From: Pseudomonadota bacterium
Lineage (GTDB): Bacteria; Pseudomonadota; Alphaproteobacteria; Acetobacterales; Acetobacteraceae
DNA: 47,571 nt
NCBI GenBank assembly: GCA_018240635.1
Contig: JAFEFJ010000004.1
Location: 1-47,571 of the forward strand
Direction: 5' to 3'
The translations under genes were made by a program, and so were the position numbers. Under the pieces are notes generated by a model that saw only the letters and a program-made list of their open reading frames with translations, had not been told where the DNA came from and ran no database searches. This document shows, piece after piece, positions 26,034 through 34,708 of the stretch (positions are counted from its first letter, which is position 1; every line of letters starts with the position of its first letter).

Positions 26034-28145
26034 ATGGCCGGCCTCGCGCGGGGAATGCCCGCGGCCCTCGCGGGCGCATTCGACAACCCGCTGTTTGCGA
26101 AGCTGCGCCGCTTCGCGCCGGGCGCGGATATCGGGCTCGCGCTTGGCGTGGTCGCGCTGCTGTCGGTGCTGATCCTGCCGCTGCCCACCGTGCTGCTCGA
26201 TCTCGGACTTGCGCTGTCGATCACCGGCGCGGTGCTCGTGCTGATGGTGGCGCTCTTCCTGCAACGCCCGCTCGATTTCACCACCTTCCCGACGCTGCTG
26301 CTGCTCACCACGCTGCTGCGGCTCTCGCTCAACGTGGCCACCACGCGCCTCATCCTTTCGCACGGCAGCGAGGGCCCGCTCGCCGCCGGCCACGTCGTCG
26401 CCGCCTTCGGCGGGTTCCTGATGGGCGGCGACGTGATGATCGGCCTCATCCTGTTCTGCATCCTGCTGGTGGTGAACTTCATGGTCATCACCAAGGGCTC
26501 GGGCCGCATCGCGGAAGTCGCGGCGCGGTTCAGCCTCGATGCGATGCCGGGCAAGCAGATGGCGATCGACGCCGACCTCTCGGCGGGCATGATCGACGAC
26601 AAGACCGCGCGCCGCCGCCGCAAGGAGCTGGAACAGGAAAGCGGCTTCTACGGTGCGATGGACGGTGCTGCGAAATTCGTCCGCGGCGATGCGATCGCCG
26701 GGCTCATCATCACCGCGATCAACATCGTGGGCGGCCTCGCCATCGGCGTGGTGCGCCACGGCATGCCCTTCTCCGACGCCGCCGCCACCTTCACCACGCT
26801 CACGGTGGGCGACGGGCTCGTCTCGCAGATCCCCGCGCTGCTGGTCTCCACCGCCGCCGGCATCGTCGTCACCAAGGGCGGCATGGAAGGCTCCGCCGAC
26901 GCGGCGCTGATCCGCCAGCTGGGGGGCGGGGCGAAGCCGCTCGCAATGGCGGCGGGGGCGGCGGGCGTGCTCGCGCTGATGCCGGGGCTGCCGACCTTCC
27001 CCTTCCTGGCGCTCGCGGGGCTCGCGGGCGGCGCCGCCTTCCTGCGCCACAGCAACCCGCTGCCGCCGGAAACCGACGCGCCGCCCGCGCCCGCCGTCGC
27101 GGGCCCGGTCGAGCCGCCGATCTCCGACACGCTGCGCATCGACCTCATCCGCCTCGAACTCGGCTACGCACTGCTCAACCTCGCGGGCGGCGATCAGGCG
27201 CGGCTCACGGAGCAGATCAAGGGCCTGCGCCGCTCCATCGCCGCCGAGATGGGCTTCGTGCTGCCGCCGGTGCGCATCCAGGACAACATGCAGCTTCCCG
27301 CCGAAACCTATGTCGTGCAGATGAAGGAGGTGGAGGCCGGGCGGGGCGAGCTGCGCCCGCTCAAGTTCCTGGTGATGGACCCGCGCGGCGGCATCCCGCC
27401 GATGGAGGGCGAGGCGACGAAGGAGCCCGCCTTCGGCCTGCCCGCGCTGTGGATCGACGGCGCGCTGCGGGAGGACGCGCTGGCGCGCGGCTACACCGTC
27501 GTCGATCCGCCGAGCGTGCTCACCACGCACCTGACCGAGCTGGTGCGGGAGAACATGGCGGAGCTGCTGTCCTTCGCCGCCACGCAGAAGCTGATCGACG
27601 ACCTGCCGCGCGAGCAGCAGCGCCTCGTCGCCGATCTCATCCCCTCGCAGATCGCGGTGGGCGGCGTGCAGCGGGTGCTGCAGGCGCTGCTCGCCGAGCG
27701 CGTCTCCATCCGCGACCTGCCGACCATCCTGGAAGGCATCCAGGAAGCCTGCGCCCAGCCCGCGCGCGGCATCCCCGCCATCGTCGGCCATGTGCGCGTC
27801 CGCCTCGCGCGGCAGATCAGCGACGCGCATGTCGGCCCCGGCGGCTACCTGCCGATGATCGCGCTCTCGCCCGACTGGGAAACCGCCTTCGCCGAGGCGC
27901 TGGCCGGCCCGCCCGAGGACCGCCAGCTCGCGATGGCGCCGTCGAAGCTGCAGGAGTTCATGCTGAAGCTGCGTCAGGCCTTCGATGCCGCGGCGGAAGC
28001 CGGGGAGGCGCCGGTGCTGCTGACGAGCGGCGCGATCCGCTTCCATGTGCGCGCCATCGTCGAGCGCATCCGCCCCGCGACGCCCGTGCTGGCGCAGGCG
28101 GAAATCTCGCCCCGCGTGCGCATCCGCACCGTTGGCACGATCTGA
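26034..28145 (+). CDS. flhA: Flagellar export gate protein FlhA
   Basis: A 703-residue membrane export gate subunit. Eight transmembrane helices are expected in the first 320 or so residues; several are plain, for example VVALLSVLILPLPTVLLDLG. The FHIPEP signature region lies at about 154-180 (KGSGRIAEVAARFSLDAMPG then KQMAIDADL). The cytoplasmic half carries the usual PLKFLVMDP and GVQRVLQALLAE stretches. AGGGAGC precedes the ATG at 26034. It lies 9 bases after flbD in the same operon. Confidence 0.96.
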   Translation: MAGLARGMPAALAGAFDNPLFAKLRRFAPGADIGLALGVVALLSVLILPLPTVLLDLGLALSITGAVLVLMVALFLQRPLDFTTFPTLLLLTTLLRLSLNVATTRLILSHGSEGPLAAGHVVAAFGGFLMGGDVMIGLILFCILLVVNFMVITKGSGRIAEVAARFSLDAMPGKQMAIDADLSAGMIDDKTARRRRKELEQESGFYGAMDGAAKFVRGDAIAGLIITAINIVGGLAIGVVRHGMPFSDAAATFTTLTVGDGLVSQIPALLVSTAAGIVVTKGGMEGSADAALIRQLGGGAKPLAMAAGAAGVLALMPGLPTFPFLALAGLAGGAAFLRHSNPLPPETDAPPAPAVAGPVEPPISDTLRIDLIRLELGYALLNLAGGDQARLTEQIKGLRRSIAAEMGFVLPPVRIQDNMQLPAETYVVQMKEVEAGRGELRPLKFLVMDPRGGIPPMEGEATKEPAFGLPALWIDGALREDALARGYTVVDPPSVLTTHLTELVRENMAELLSFAATQKLIDDLPREQQRLVADLIPSQIAVGGVQRVLQALLAERVSIRDLPTILEGIQEACAQPARGIPAIVGHVRVRLARQISDAHVGPGGYLPMIALSPDWETAFAEALAGPPEDRQLAMAPSKLQEFMLKLRQAFDAAAEAGEAPVLLTSGAIRFHVRAIVERIRPATPVLAQAEISPRVRIRTVGTI

Positions 28146-28218
28146 CCGCGCCGCGATCCATGCACGCGCGTCCGTCTGTGTTCACTTCTCCCAAACTCGA
28201 GCCGCGTAGTCTCGCCGG

Positions 28219-29334
28219 ATGCGTCTGAAACTGATCCGCGCCGCGGGGATGAACGAAGCGATCGCCCGCGTCCGGGCGGAGCTGGGGACGGACGCGCTCA
28301 TCCTCGCCACCCGCCGCGTCGCCGACGGGGTGGAGATCACCGCCGCCCTCGACCCGGAGGAGGACGCCTGGCCGTCCGCCCCCGCCGCCGATGCGCCGCG
28401 CGGCGAGCCAGGATTGGCGGAGGCGCTGGCCTGGCACGGCGTTCCCGCCCGCCTGCATCCCGCCCTGCTCGCCGATCCGCTGGAGGTTGCGCTGCCCGAA
28501 GTCCTGCGCTTCGCCGCCCTGCCGCTGCACGCCGGGGATCGCCCGCTGCTGTTCGCCGGCCCGCCCGGCGCGGGCAAGACGCTCACCGTCGCCCGCCTCG
28601 CCACGCGGCTCGTGATGGCCGGAACGGTGCCGGTCGTGGTCTCGGCCGATGGGCGGCGCGCGGGCGGGGCGGAGCAGCTTGCCGCCTTCACCCGCCTGCT
28701 CGGCATCGACCTGCTGATGGCGGGCCATCCGGTCGCGCTCAGCCAGATCTTCGGCGGGCGCGCGGGCGCCGCCGCCGGGCCGTGCCCCGCGCTGATCGAC
28801 GCGCCGGGCTGCAACCCGTTCGACCCTGCACAGCTTGAGGAACTCGCCGCCATGGCCAGCACCGCCGACGCGGAGATCGTCCTCGTGCTGCCTGCCGGCC
28901 TGCACCCCGACGAAGCGGCCGATCTCGCCGCAGGCTTCGCCTCGCTCGGCACCGTGCTGATGGTCGCGACCCGGCTCGATCAGGCGCGCCGGCTCGGCGG
29001 CATCGTCGCCGCGACGGATGCCGGCGGCCTCGCCTTGACCGAAGCCGGGATCGGCCCCGGCGCCGCCGACGGGCTCGCCGCCTTCACGCCGGAGCTTCTC
29101 GCCGCGCGCCTGCGCACCGTCGCCGATCCCCCCGCCGGCCTGCTGCACGGCCCCGCCGGCGCGCTGGGGGCCCCGCTGGGGGCCCCGCTGGCCGCGCCGC
29201 CGCCCCAGCAGCCGGAACCCTTCGCGCCCCCACCCTTCGCGCCTCCCGCACCGCTTGCCATGCGCGCGGCCGCGCCGCGTCCGGTGCCGCCCTGGCCGCG
29301 CATGGCGGCACCCTCGCGGGGGCCGGACGCATGA
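28219..29334 (+). CDS. flhF: Flagellar SRP-type GTPase FlhF (divergent)
   Basis: A 371-residue protein likely helping place or number flagella at the cell pole. It opens MRLKLIRAAGMNEAIARVRA and LGTDALILATRRVADGVEIT, the FlhF start. The P-loop is GPPGAGKT at 114-121. The G3-like motif is DAPG at 194-197 and the G4-like motif TRLD at 251-254. The linker before the GTPase is short, so much of the usual basic B domain is missing. The last 70 residues are Pro/Ala-rich and include tandem GAPL units from a 12-base DNA repeat near 29166-29190. Its position between flhA and flhG supports the name. Confidence 0.8.
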   Translation: MRLKLIRAAGMNEAIARVRAELGTDALILATRRVADGVEITAALDPEEDAWPSAPAADAPRGEPGLAEALAWHGVPARLHPALLADPLEVALPEVLRFAALPLHAGDRPLLFAGPPGAGKTLTVARLATRLVMAGTVPVVVSADGRRAGGAEQLAAFTRLLGIDLLMAGHPVALSQIFGGRAGAAAGPCPALIDAPGCNPFDPAQLEELAAMASTADAEIVLVLPAGLHPDEAADLAAGFASLGTVLMVATRLDQARRLGGIVAATDAGGLALTEAGIGPGAADGLAAFTPELLAARLRTVADPPAGLLHGPAGALGAPLGAPLAAPPPQQPEPFAPPPFAPPAPLAMRAAAPRPVPPWPRMAAPSRGPDA

Positions 29335-30209
29335 GCATGATCCGCCACGCCCCCTCCGCTGCCTCCGGCGGCCATCCCGCCGAGGCGCGCCCCGCTTCGA
29401 CACGCCCCGCTTCGACACGCCCCGCTTCGACGCGCGCCGCCGTCGCGCCGCCCGCGCGGATCGTCGCCATCGCCTCCGGCAAGGGCGGCGTCGGCAAGAC
29501 GTGGTTCGCCATCACGCTCTCCCACGCGCTCGCCCGCGCCGGGCGGCGCGTGCTGCTGTTCGACGGCGATTTCGGCCTCGCCAACGTCGATATCCAGCTC
29601 GGCCTCACGCCGCCGCACGATCTCGCCAAGGTCATCGCCGGGCGCGTCGGCCTGCGCGACGCCGCCATGCCGCACGCCGAAGGAGGGTTCGCCATCCTGG
29701 CCGGCCGCTCCGGCTCGGGCCTGCTGTCGTCGCTCGATGCCGCGACGGTCGATTGGATCACCGCGTCGCTGCGCGAAGCGGCTGCGGGCTACGACATCGT
29801 GCTGCTCGATCTGGGCGCGGGGCTGGAGCCGCCGGTGCGCCGCCTCGCCGCCGGCGCCGACGCGCTGCTGGTCGTCGCCACCGAGGAGCCGACCAGCCTG
29901 ACGGATGCCTACGCCGTGCTGAAGCTGCACGCCGCCGACCGCGGCGATACCGCGCCCGCGCCGCGCGTGGTGATCAACCAGGCCGCCAACCGCGCGGCGG
30001 GCGAACGCACCTTCGCCACGCTGCAGCGCGCCAGCGAAACATTCCTCGGCCGCACGCCGCGCCTGCTCGGCGTCGTCCGGCGCGACGATCACGTGCGCGA
30101 CGCGATCCGCCGCCAGTCGCTGCTGCTGACGCGCCACCCGTCCTGCGCGGCGGCCGAGGATGTCGAGCAGGTCGCCCGCGCGCTCCTTGCCGGCGGGGCG
30201 CTTGCCTGA
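29331..30209 (+). CDS. flhG: MinD-like ATPase FlhG/FleN
   Basis: A 292-residue MinD/ParA-type ATPase, regulator of flagellar number and partner of FlhF. The deviant Walker A motif is SGKGGVGKT at 49-57. DGDFGLANVDIQLGL follows (switch I region), then DIVLLDLGAGLEPPV for Walker B. The start overlaps the flhF stop by four bases. The first 40 residues are an extension holding three PASTR repeats encoded by tandem 15-base units at 29391-29435. This N-terminal tail is outside the conserved domain. Confidence 0.88.
   Translation: MSMIRHAPSAASGGHPAEARPASTRPASTRPASTRAAVAPPARIVAIASGKGGVGKTWFAITLSHALARAGRRVLLFDGDFGLANVDIQLGLTPPHDLAKVIAGRVGLRDAAMPHAEGGFAILAGRSGSGLLSSLDAATVDWITASLREAAAGYDIVLLDLGAGLEPPVRRLAAGADALLVVATEEPTSLTDAYAVLKLHAADRGDTAPAPRVVINQAANRAAGERTFATLQRASETFLGRTPRLLGVVRRDDHVRDAIRRQSLLLTRHPSCAAAEDVEQVARALLAGGALA
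29391..29435 (+). repeat. Three tandem 15-bp repeats inside flhG
   Basis: Unit CCCGCTTCGACACGC at 29391-29405 and 29406-29420, then CCCGCTTCGACGCGC at 29421-29435 with one base changed. In the flhG frame they encode three PASTR units in the N-terminal extension. The unit length is a multiple of three, so gain or loss of copies would keep the frame. Confidence 0.9.
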
Positions 30210-30224
30210 TAGGCGAACGCGCGC

Positions 30225-30998
30225 ATGCTCCGCGCCGCTCGCTTCGTCACCGCCACCGCCGCCGTCCTGACCTTGGGCCTCCTCGCGCCTCTGCCCGCGC
30301 GCGCCGAGGCCGATCCGGTGCCTCCGCCCTCCTGTCCGGCAACGATCCCGATGACGTCCACCGCCGAACCGCTGGACGCGGTCGCCGCCGCGGTGCGCGC
30401 CGGGCGCGTCGGCGTGCTCGCCATCGGCTCGGCCGCCACCGTCGGGCAGGACGGCAAGGCGAACGGCGTCTCCTTCCCCTACCACATGATCGAGGCGCTG
30501 CGCGCGGCGCTGCCGCATGTCGCGTTCGATCTCACCGTGAAGGGCCGCCGCGGGCTGACGGCGCTTGAGATGCTGCCGATGCTGGATGCGGAACTCGCGG
30601 CGCAGCGTTTCGCCCTCGTGCTCTGGCAGACCGGCACGGTGGAGGCCGTCCACGCCGCGCGGCTCGACAGCCTGCACGCCACGCTCGATGCCGGCGTGCA
30701 GCATATCCGCGCGCGCGGCGGCGACACCGTGCTGATCGACCCGCCGTTCAGCCGCGCGCTGCGCGCCAACACCGATGTCGAGCCCTACGAGCAGGTCATG
30801 CGCCAGGTCGCCGCGCTGCCCGGCGTGCTGCTGTTCCAGCGCTACGCGCTGACCCGCTCCTGGGTCGAGAGCGGCACGCTCGACGTCGAGAAGGCCAAGC
30901 CCGACGATCGCCTTGCCGCGGTCGATCTGCTGCACGAATGCGTCGGCCGTGCGCTTGCCGCCTTCGTGCTGCAGAACCTGCATTTGCCGCCGCCGTAA
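30225..30998 (+). CDS. Secreted SGNH-hydrolase-like protein
   Basis: A 257-residue protein with a clear signal peptide ([19 protein letters not shown]). The mature part resembles an SGNH/GDSL hydrolase: block I is AIGSAATVG with the candidate nucleophile Ser, a block III-like LWQTGTVEA follows, and the C-terminal D-x-x-H appears as DLLH. Block III has Thr or Gly where Asn is usual, so activity on esters is uncertain. It lies 15 bases after flhG on the same strand and may be read from the flagellar operon, or simply be the next gene. hutU follows 20 bases later. The substrate is unknown. Confidence 0.6.
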   Translation: MLRAARFVTATAAVLTLGLLAPLPARAEADPVPPPSCPATIPMTSTAEPLDAVAAAVRAGRVGVLAIGSAATVGQDGKANGVSFPYHMIEALRAALPHVAFDLTVKGRRGLTALEMLPMLDAELAAQRFALVLWQTGTVEAVHAARLDSLHATLDAGVQHIRARGGDTVLIDPPFSRALRANTDVEPYEQVMRQVAALPGVLLFQRYALTRSWVESGTLDVEKAKPDDRLAAVDLLHECVGRALAAFVLQNLHLPPP

Positions 30999-31018
30999 CC
31001 CGAAACCAGGAGAGCGGG

Positions 31019-32689
31019 ATGCTCAGCAACACGCGCTTTCGGGATGTGGAGATCCGCGCCCCGCGCGGTCCCGTCCTGTCGTGCCGCTCGTGGCAGTCCG
31101 AGGCGCCGCTGCGGATGCTGATGAACAATCTCGACCCCGACGTGGCCGAGAACCCGAAGGAGCTGGTCGTCTACGGCGGCATCGGCCGCGCCGCGCGCGA
31201 CTGGGAATCCTTCGATGCGATGCAGGCCGCCCTGCGGCGCCTGACGGACGACGAGACGCTGCTGGTGCAGTCCGGCAAGCCGGTCGGCGTGTTCCGCACG
31301 CACCCGGATGCGCCGCGCGTGCTGATCGCCAACTCCAACCTCGTGCCGCACTGGGCGACGCTCGGCCACTTCAACGCGCTCGACGCCGAGGGGCTGATGA
31401 TGTTCGGCCAGATGACGGCCGGATCGTGGATCTATATCGGCAGCCAGGGGATCGTGCAGGGAACGTACGAAACCTTCATGGAGGCCGGGCGGCGGCATTA
31501 CGGCGGCAGCCTCGCGGGCCGCTGGATCCTCACCGCCGGGCTTGGCGGCATGGGTGGCGCGCAGCCGCTTGCCGCCACGCTGGCGGGCGCCGTTTCGCTC
31601 ACCGTCGAATGCCGGCAGAGCAGCATCGATTTCCGCCTGCGCACCGGCTACCTGGACCGCCAGGCCGCTTCGCTGGACGAGGCGCTGGCGATGATCGAAC
31701 GCGCCTGCGCGGCGCGGGAAGCGGTCTCCATCGGCCTGCCGGGCAACGCCGCCGAGATCGCGCCCGAGCTGGTGCGCCGCGGCGTCCGCCCCGATCTCGT
31801 CACCGACCAAACGTCCGCCCACGATCCGCAGAACGGCTATCTCCCCGCCGGCTGGACGTGGGAGGAGTACCGCGAACGCGCGCGCACTGATCCCGCCGCC
31901 ACCATCGCCGCCGCCAAGGCGTCGATGGCCGCGCATGTGCGCGCCATGCTCGACTTCCACGCGATGGGCGTGCCGGTGTTCGACTACGGCAACAACATCC
32001 GCCAGATGGCGAAGGAGCAGGGCGAGGCGCGGGCCTTCGACTTCCCCGGCTTCGTGCCCGCCTATATCCGCCCGATGTTCTGCCGCGGCATCGGTCCTTT
32101 CCGCTGGGCCGCGCTGTCTGGCGACCCCGAGGACATCTACCGCACCGATGCGAAGGTGAAGGAACTCATCCCCGACGATGCTTCGCTGCACAACTGGCTC
32201 GACATGGCGCGCGCCCGCATCCGCTTCCAGGGCCTGCCGGCCCGCATCTGCTGGCTCGGCCTCGGCCAGCGCGCGAAGGTGGGGCTCGCGTTCAACGCGA
32301 TGGTGCGGTCGGGCGAATTGTCCGCCCCCGTCGTGATCGGCCGCGACCATCTCGATTCCGGTTCGGTCGCCTCGCCCAACCGGGAGACCGAGGCGATGCG
32401 CGACGGCTCGGACGCCGTGGCGGACTGGCCGCTGCTGAACGCGCTGCTGAACTGCGCGTCGGGCGCCACCTGGGTTTCGATCCACCAGGGCGGCGGCGTC
32501 GGCATCGGGTTCTCGCAGCACGCCGGCATGGTGATCGTCTGCGACGGCACCGAGGCGGCGGATGCCCGCATCGCCCGCGTCCTGCACAACGACCCCGCCA
32601 CCGGCGTCATGCGCCACGCCGATGCGGGCTACCCCGAAGCGATCGCCTGCGCGCGGGAGAACGGGCTGGATCTGCCGATGCTGGGGTGA
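31019..32689 (+). CDS. hutU: Urocanate hydratase
   Basis: Histidine degradation enzyme converting urocanate to imidazolone propionate, using tightly bound NAD. The 556-residue length is standard. Seen: the NAD loop GLGGMGGAQ at 174-182, [17 protein letters not shown], and the active-site Cys411 in [11 protein letters not shown] (Cys410 in the Pseudomonas enzyme). CAGGAGA precedes the ATG. No hutH, hutI or hutG is nearby, so the pathway is split or incomplete in this region. A 100-base decayed copy of residues about 475-507 lies 2.2 kb downstream. Confidence 0.97.
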   Translation: MLSNTRFRDVEIRAPRGPVLSCRSWQSEAPLRMLMNNLDPDVAENPKELVVYGGIGRAARDWESFDAMQAALRRLTDDETLLVQSGKPVGVFRTHPDAPRVLIANSNLVPHWATLGHFNALDAEGLMMFGQMTAGSWIYIGSQGIVQGTYETFMEAGRRHYGGSLAGRWILTAGLGGMGGAQPLAATLAGAVSLTVECRQSSIDFRLRTGYLDRQAASLDEALAMIERACAAREAVSIGLPGNAAEIAPELVRRGVRPDLVTDQTSAHDPQNGYLPAGWTWEEYRERARTDPAATIAAAKASMAAHVRAMLDFHAMGVPVFDYGNNIRQMAKEQGEARAFDFPGFVPAYIRPMFCRGIGPFRWAALSGDPEDIYRTDAKVKELIPDDASLHNWLDMARARIRFQGLPARICWLGLGQRAKVGLAFNAMVRSGELSAPVVIGRDHLDSGSVASPNRETEAMRDGSDAVADWPLLNALLNCASGATWVSIHQGGGVGIGFSQHAGMVIVCDGTEAADARIARVLHNDPATGVMRHADAGYPEAIACARENGLDLPMLG

Positions 32690-32744
32690 GGCGGGGCTGG
32701 GGTGACGCGGGCAGCCGGAGGCGGATGCCGCCCACGCGCCGGCA

Positions 32745-32765
32745 CCCCGGGTCGTCGACCCGGGG
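32745..32765. terminator. Near-perfect palindrome after hutU
   Basis: CCCCGGGTCG (32745-32754), one T, then CGACCCGGGG (32756-32765): a 10-bp inverted repeat in the gap between hutU and the convergent lipoprotein gene. It would give a very stable hairpin on either strand. No T-tract follows. Likely a bidirectional terminator or mRNA end stabiliser. Confidence 0.55.
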
Positions 32766-32819
32766 GCAGCCGTCGGCGAATGCCCGATTGCGGTGGGCCG
32801 TGCGGCCCGGATCGCGAGC

Positions 32820-33008
32820 CTAGCCGCGCGCCGGCGGGACCGGAGCCGGGGCCGGGGCTGGGGCCGGCGGGGCTGCTTGGACAGGCGCCGGCTGCGGAGC
32901 CGGCTTGCTTGCGCAAGCCGCGAGAAGCGCCACGGGGATGACGACGACAGCCATCGCCGCGCCACGAAGCAGCCTGTGACGGGCCATCGTTCCGGAAACG
33001 GCAGCCAT
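32820..33008 (-). CDS. Small Pro/Ala-rich lipoprotein
   Basis: A 62-residue predicted lipoprotein. A hydrophobic helix MAVVVIPVALLAAC ends in the lipobox LAAC, and the mature peptide is only about 30 residues of Pro-Ala repeats (KPAPQPAPVQ then APAPAPAPVPPARG). The start at 33008 has a strong AAGGAG about 7 bases upstream; ATG at 32987 would also keep the signal. It is divergent from the L,D-transpeptidase gene, which shares the envelope location. No function can be assigned. Confidence 0.6.
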   Translation of the reverse strand: MAAVSGTMARHRLLRGAAMAVVVIPVALLAACASKPAPQPAPVQAAPPAPAPAPAPVPPARG

Positions 33009-33142
33009 CGGTTTCTCCTTTACATTGAGTTGCCCGAAAACCGGGCGGACTGATCGTAGACAGAACCAAATCGAACAGCAATTCTTCCTGGAGAGTCAAA
33101 CTGGTAGTTGTGTGGGTCGGCAGGGGTCGGGACGTGACACGA
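33009..33142. promoter_or_regulatory. Divergent leader region with low GC
   Basis: This 134-base gap is visibly richer in A and T than its surroundings. It holds a hairpin GCCCG-AAAAC-CGGGC at 33032-33046, about 24-38 bases upstream of the lipoprotein start. It should carry promoters for both the lipoprotein and the transpeptidase, but I cannot name clear -35/-10 boxes. Confidence 0.35.
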
Positions 33143-34600
33143 ATGCGTGTGCCGAGGCGCGAGACCGGCTTCGATCGCGGAACCTCACCGGCTTTCGCGC
33201 GGAACAGCGTGCCTCGGCGCACCACGCTTGCGGGTGTCGCGATGGCGCTCGCCGCGGCAGGCGCGCTGGCGGCATGCGGCGCGGACCCGAAGCCCGGCAT
33301 CGTCTCCACGCTGGCGCCCCCCGCCCACACCGCGCTCCGCGACCGGCTCGGTGGCGGTCCGCCGCTGTTCGTGGCCGGCCAGGAGCTGGACGTAACGTTG
33401 CTGCGCCGGTTCTACGGGCGCCACGGCTTCGCGCCGGTCTGGGCGACCCGGCAGGCGCAGGCCAGGTCGCTGGTGGATGCGGTGTTGCGCGCCGGCGATC
33501 AGGGCCTCGATCCCGAACTGTTCCATGCCACCCTGTTGCGGCGCAGGGAGACGCTGCCGCCGCTCGACCGCGATATGCTGCTGTCGGATGCCTTTCTGTC
33601 CTACGCCAGCGCGCTGGCCCGCGGCGCGGTGCCGCTGGAGCGCCGGCGGGCGGACCAGGCCCTGACGCCCGAACCCATCGATGTAACCGCCGTGCTGGAT
33701 GACGCTGCCGCCAGCGCCGATGCGGGGGCGGTGATCGAAAAATTGGCGCCGGCGACGCCGACCTATCGGGCTTTGCGCGAGGCGCTGAAGAAATACCGAT
33801 CAGGTCCGCTCGCGGCCGACAGGGGTGCGACGAACCGCCTGCGCACGATCGTGGTGAACCTCGAACGCCAGCGCTGGCTGCCGCGGCCGCTGCCGGCGGA
33901 CCGCGTCTGGGTCAACGTCGCCGCCGAACGATTGGTGCTGTATCGCGCCGACAGGCCCGTCTTCTCGGCGCGGGTCGTGGTCGGCGAGGATATCGAGCGC
34001 AACCAGAGCCCCGAATTCCGTGCCACGATCGACGCGAGTTTTCTCAACCCGCCCTGGATCATTCCGGCCGATATCGCCAAGGCGGAGATCCTTCCGAAGC
34101 TCAATCGCGACGCTGAATACCTGACGCGAAACCGCATGGTGCTGCTGCCCGGCGGCGAGGTCGAGCAACTGCCGGGACCGGATGCCGGGCTCGGGCTGAT
34201 CATGTTCGACATGCCGAACCGGTTCGACGTGTATCTGCACGACACGCCCGACCGCTACATCTTCAACCGCGACAACCGCCGCATCAGCCACGGCTGCATC
34301 CGGGTGCAGAACCCCCTTCAGCTCGCTGCGCTGCTCATGGGGCAGCCGGTGGGCGCGATCATCCAGAAGATCGCGCAGGGGCTCGTGACGGGCGACACGA
34401 CCCGAAACAATCTCCCTGTTCCTGTGCCCGTGTTCGTTGTCTACCAGACCGCCGCGATGGACGCGGATGGGACGCTGCAGTTCTACCCGGATTTCTACAA
34501 CCGCGATGCCGAGATCTGGCGAAAGCTGCAGAAAGGGACGCCGCGGCTGGGCCCGGCCCTGCAGGCGGATAACCGCCTGCCGCCGCCCAGGGCTTTGTAG
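33143..34600 (+). CDS. L,D-transpeptidase, YcbB-like
   Basis: A periplasmic cell-wall enzyme that forms 3-3 peptide cross-links or attaches proteins to peptidoglycan. The 485-residue protein starts with a signal ending in LAAC (Cys45), so it is probably a lipoprotein. A helical substrate or peptidoglycan-binding-like region fills about 80-230. The YkuD catalytic domain follows, with HDTPDRYIF and the active-site SHGCIRV at 382-388. The ATG at 33143 is preferred over the GTG at 33110. Rare-looking codons (CGA, TCA) occur more than in neighbouring genes, hinting at foreign origin. Confidence 0.88.
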   Translation: MRVPRRETGFDRGTSPAFARNSVPRRTTLAGVAMALAAAGALAACGADPKPGIVSTLAPPAHTALRDRLGGGPPLFVAGQELDVTLLRRFYGRHGFAPVWATRQAQARSLVDAVLRAGDQGLDPELFHATLLRRRETLPPLDRDMLLSDAFLSYASALARGAVPLERRRADQALTPEPIDVTAVLDDAAASADAGAVIEKLAPATPTYRALREALKKYRSGPLAADRGATNRLRTIVVNLERQRWLPRPLPADRVWVNVAAERLVLYRADRPVFSARVVVGEDIERNQSPEFRATIDASFLNPPWIIPADIAKAEILPKLNRDAEYLTRNRMVLLPGGEVEQLPGPDAGLGLIMFDMPNRFDVYLHDTPDRYIFNRDNRRISHGCIRVQNPLQLAALLMGQPVGAIIQKIAQGLVTGDTTRNNLPVPVPVFVVYQTAAMDADGTLQFYPDFYNRDAEIWRKLQKGTPRLGPALQADNRLPPPRAL

Positions 34601-34608
34601 CCGGCCCG

Positions 34609-34708
34609 CGCGCTGCTGAACTGCGCGTCGGGTGCGACTTGGCTGTCGATTCACCAGGGCGGACGCGTCGGAATCGGTTTTCGCGGCACGCCGGCATGGT
34701 GATCGTCT
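34609..34708 (+). pseudogene. Decayed fragment of a second hutU
   Basis: These 100 bases align with 32440-32540 of the intact hutU: about 11 mismatches and one missing base in 101 aligned positions. In frame it reads [18 protein letters not shown] and RVGIGF, then the missing base shifts the frame before HAGMVIV. Both edges are abrupt: the left edge is 8 bases after the transpeptidase stop and the right edge meets the stop of the convergent membrane protein gene. It is a remnant of a diverged copy, not a fresh duplication. Confidence 0.85.

Noticed and set aside
24462-28046. A 1194-codon open frame on the minus strand opposite fliN-flbD-flhA
   Set aside because: It is a by-product of strong G/C at third codon positions. 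Its translation is His/Arg/Gly-rich with no family pattern, while the plus strand carries clear flagellar proteins.
29160-29195. Tandem GC-rich 12-base units at the end of flhF as a regulatory repeat
   Set aside because: They lie inside the coding frame and are best explained as slippage in a low-complexity tail.
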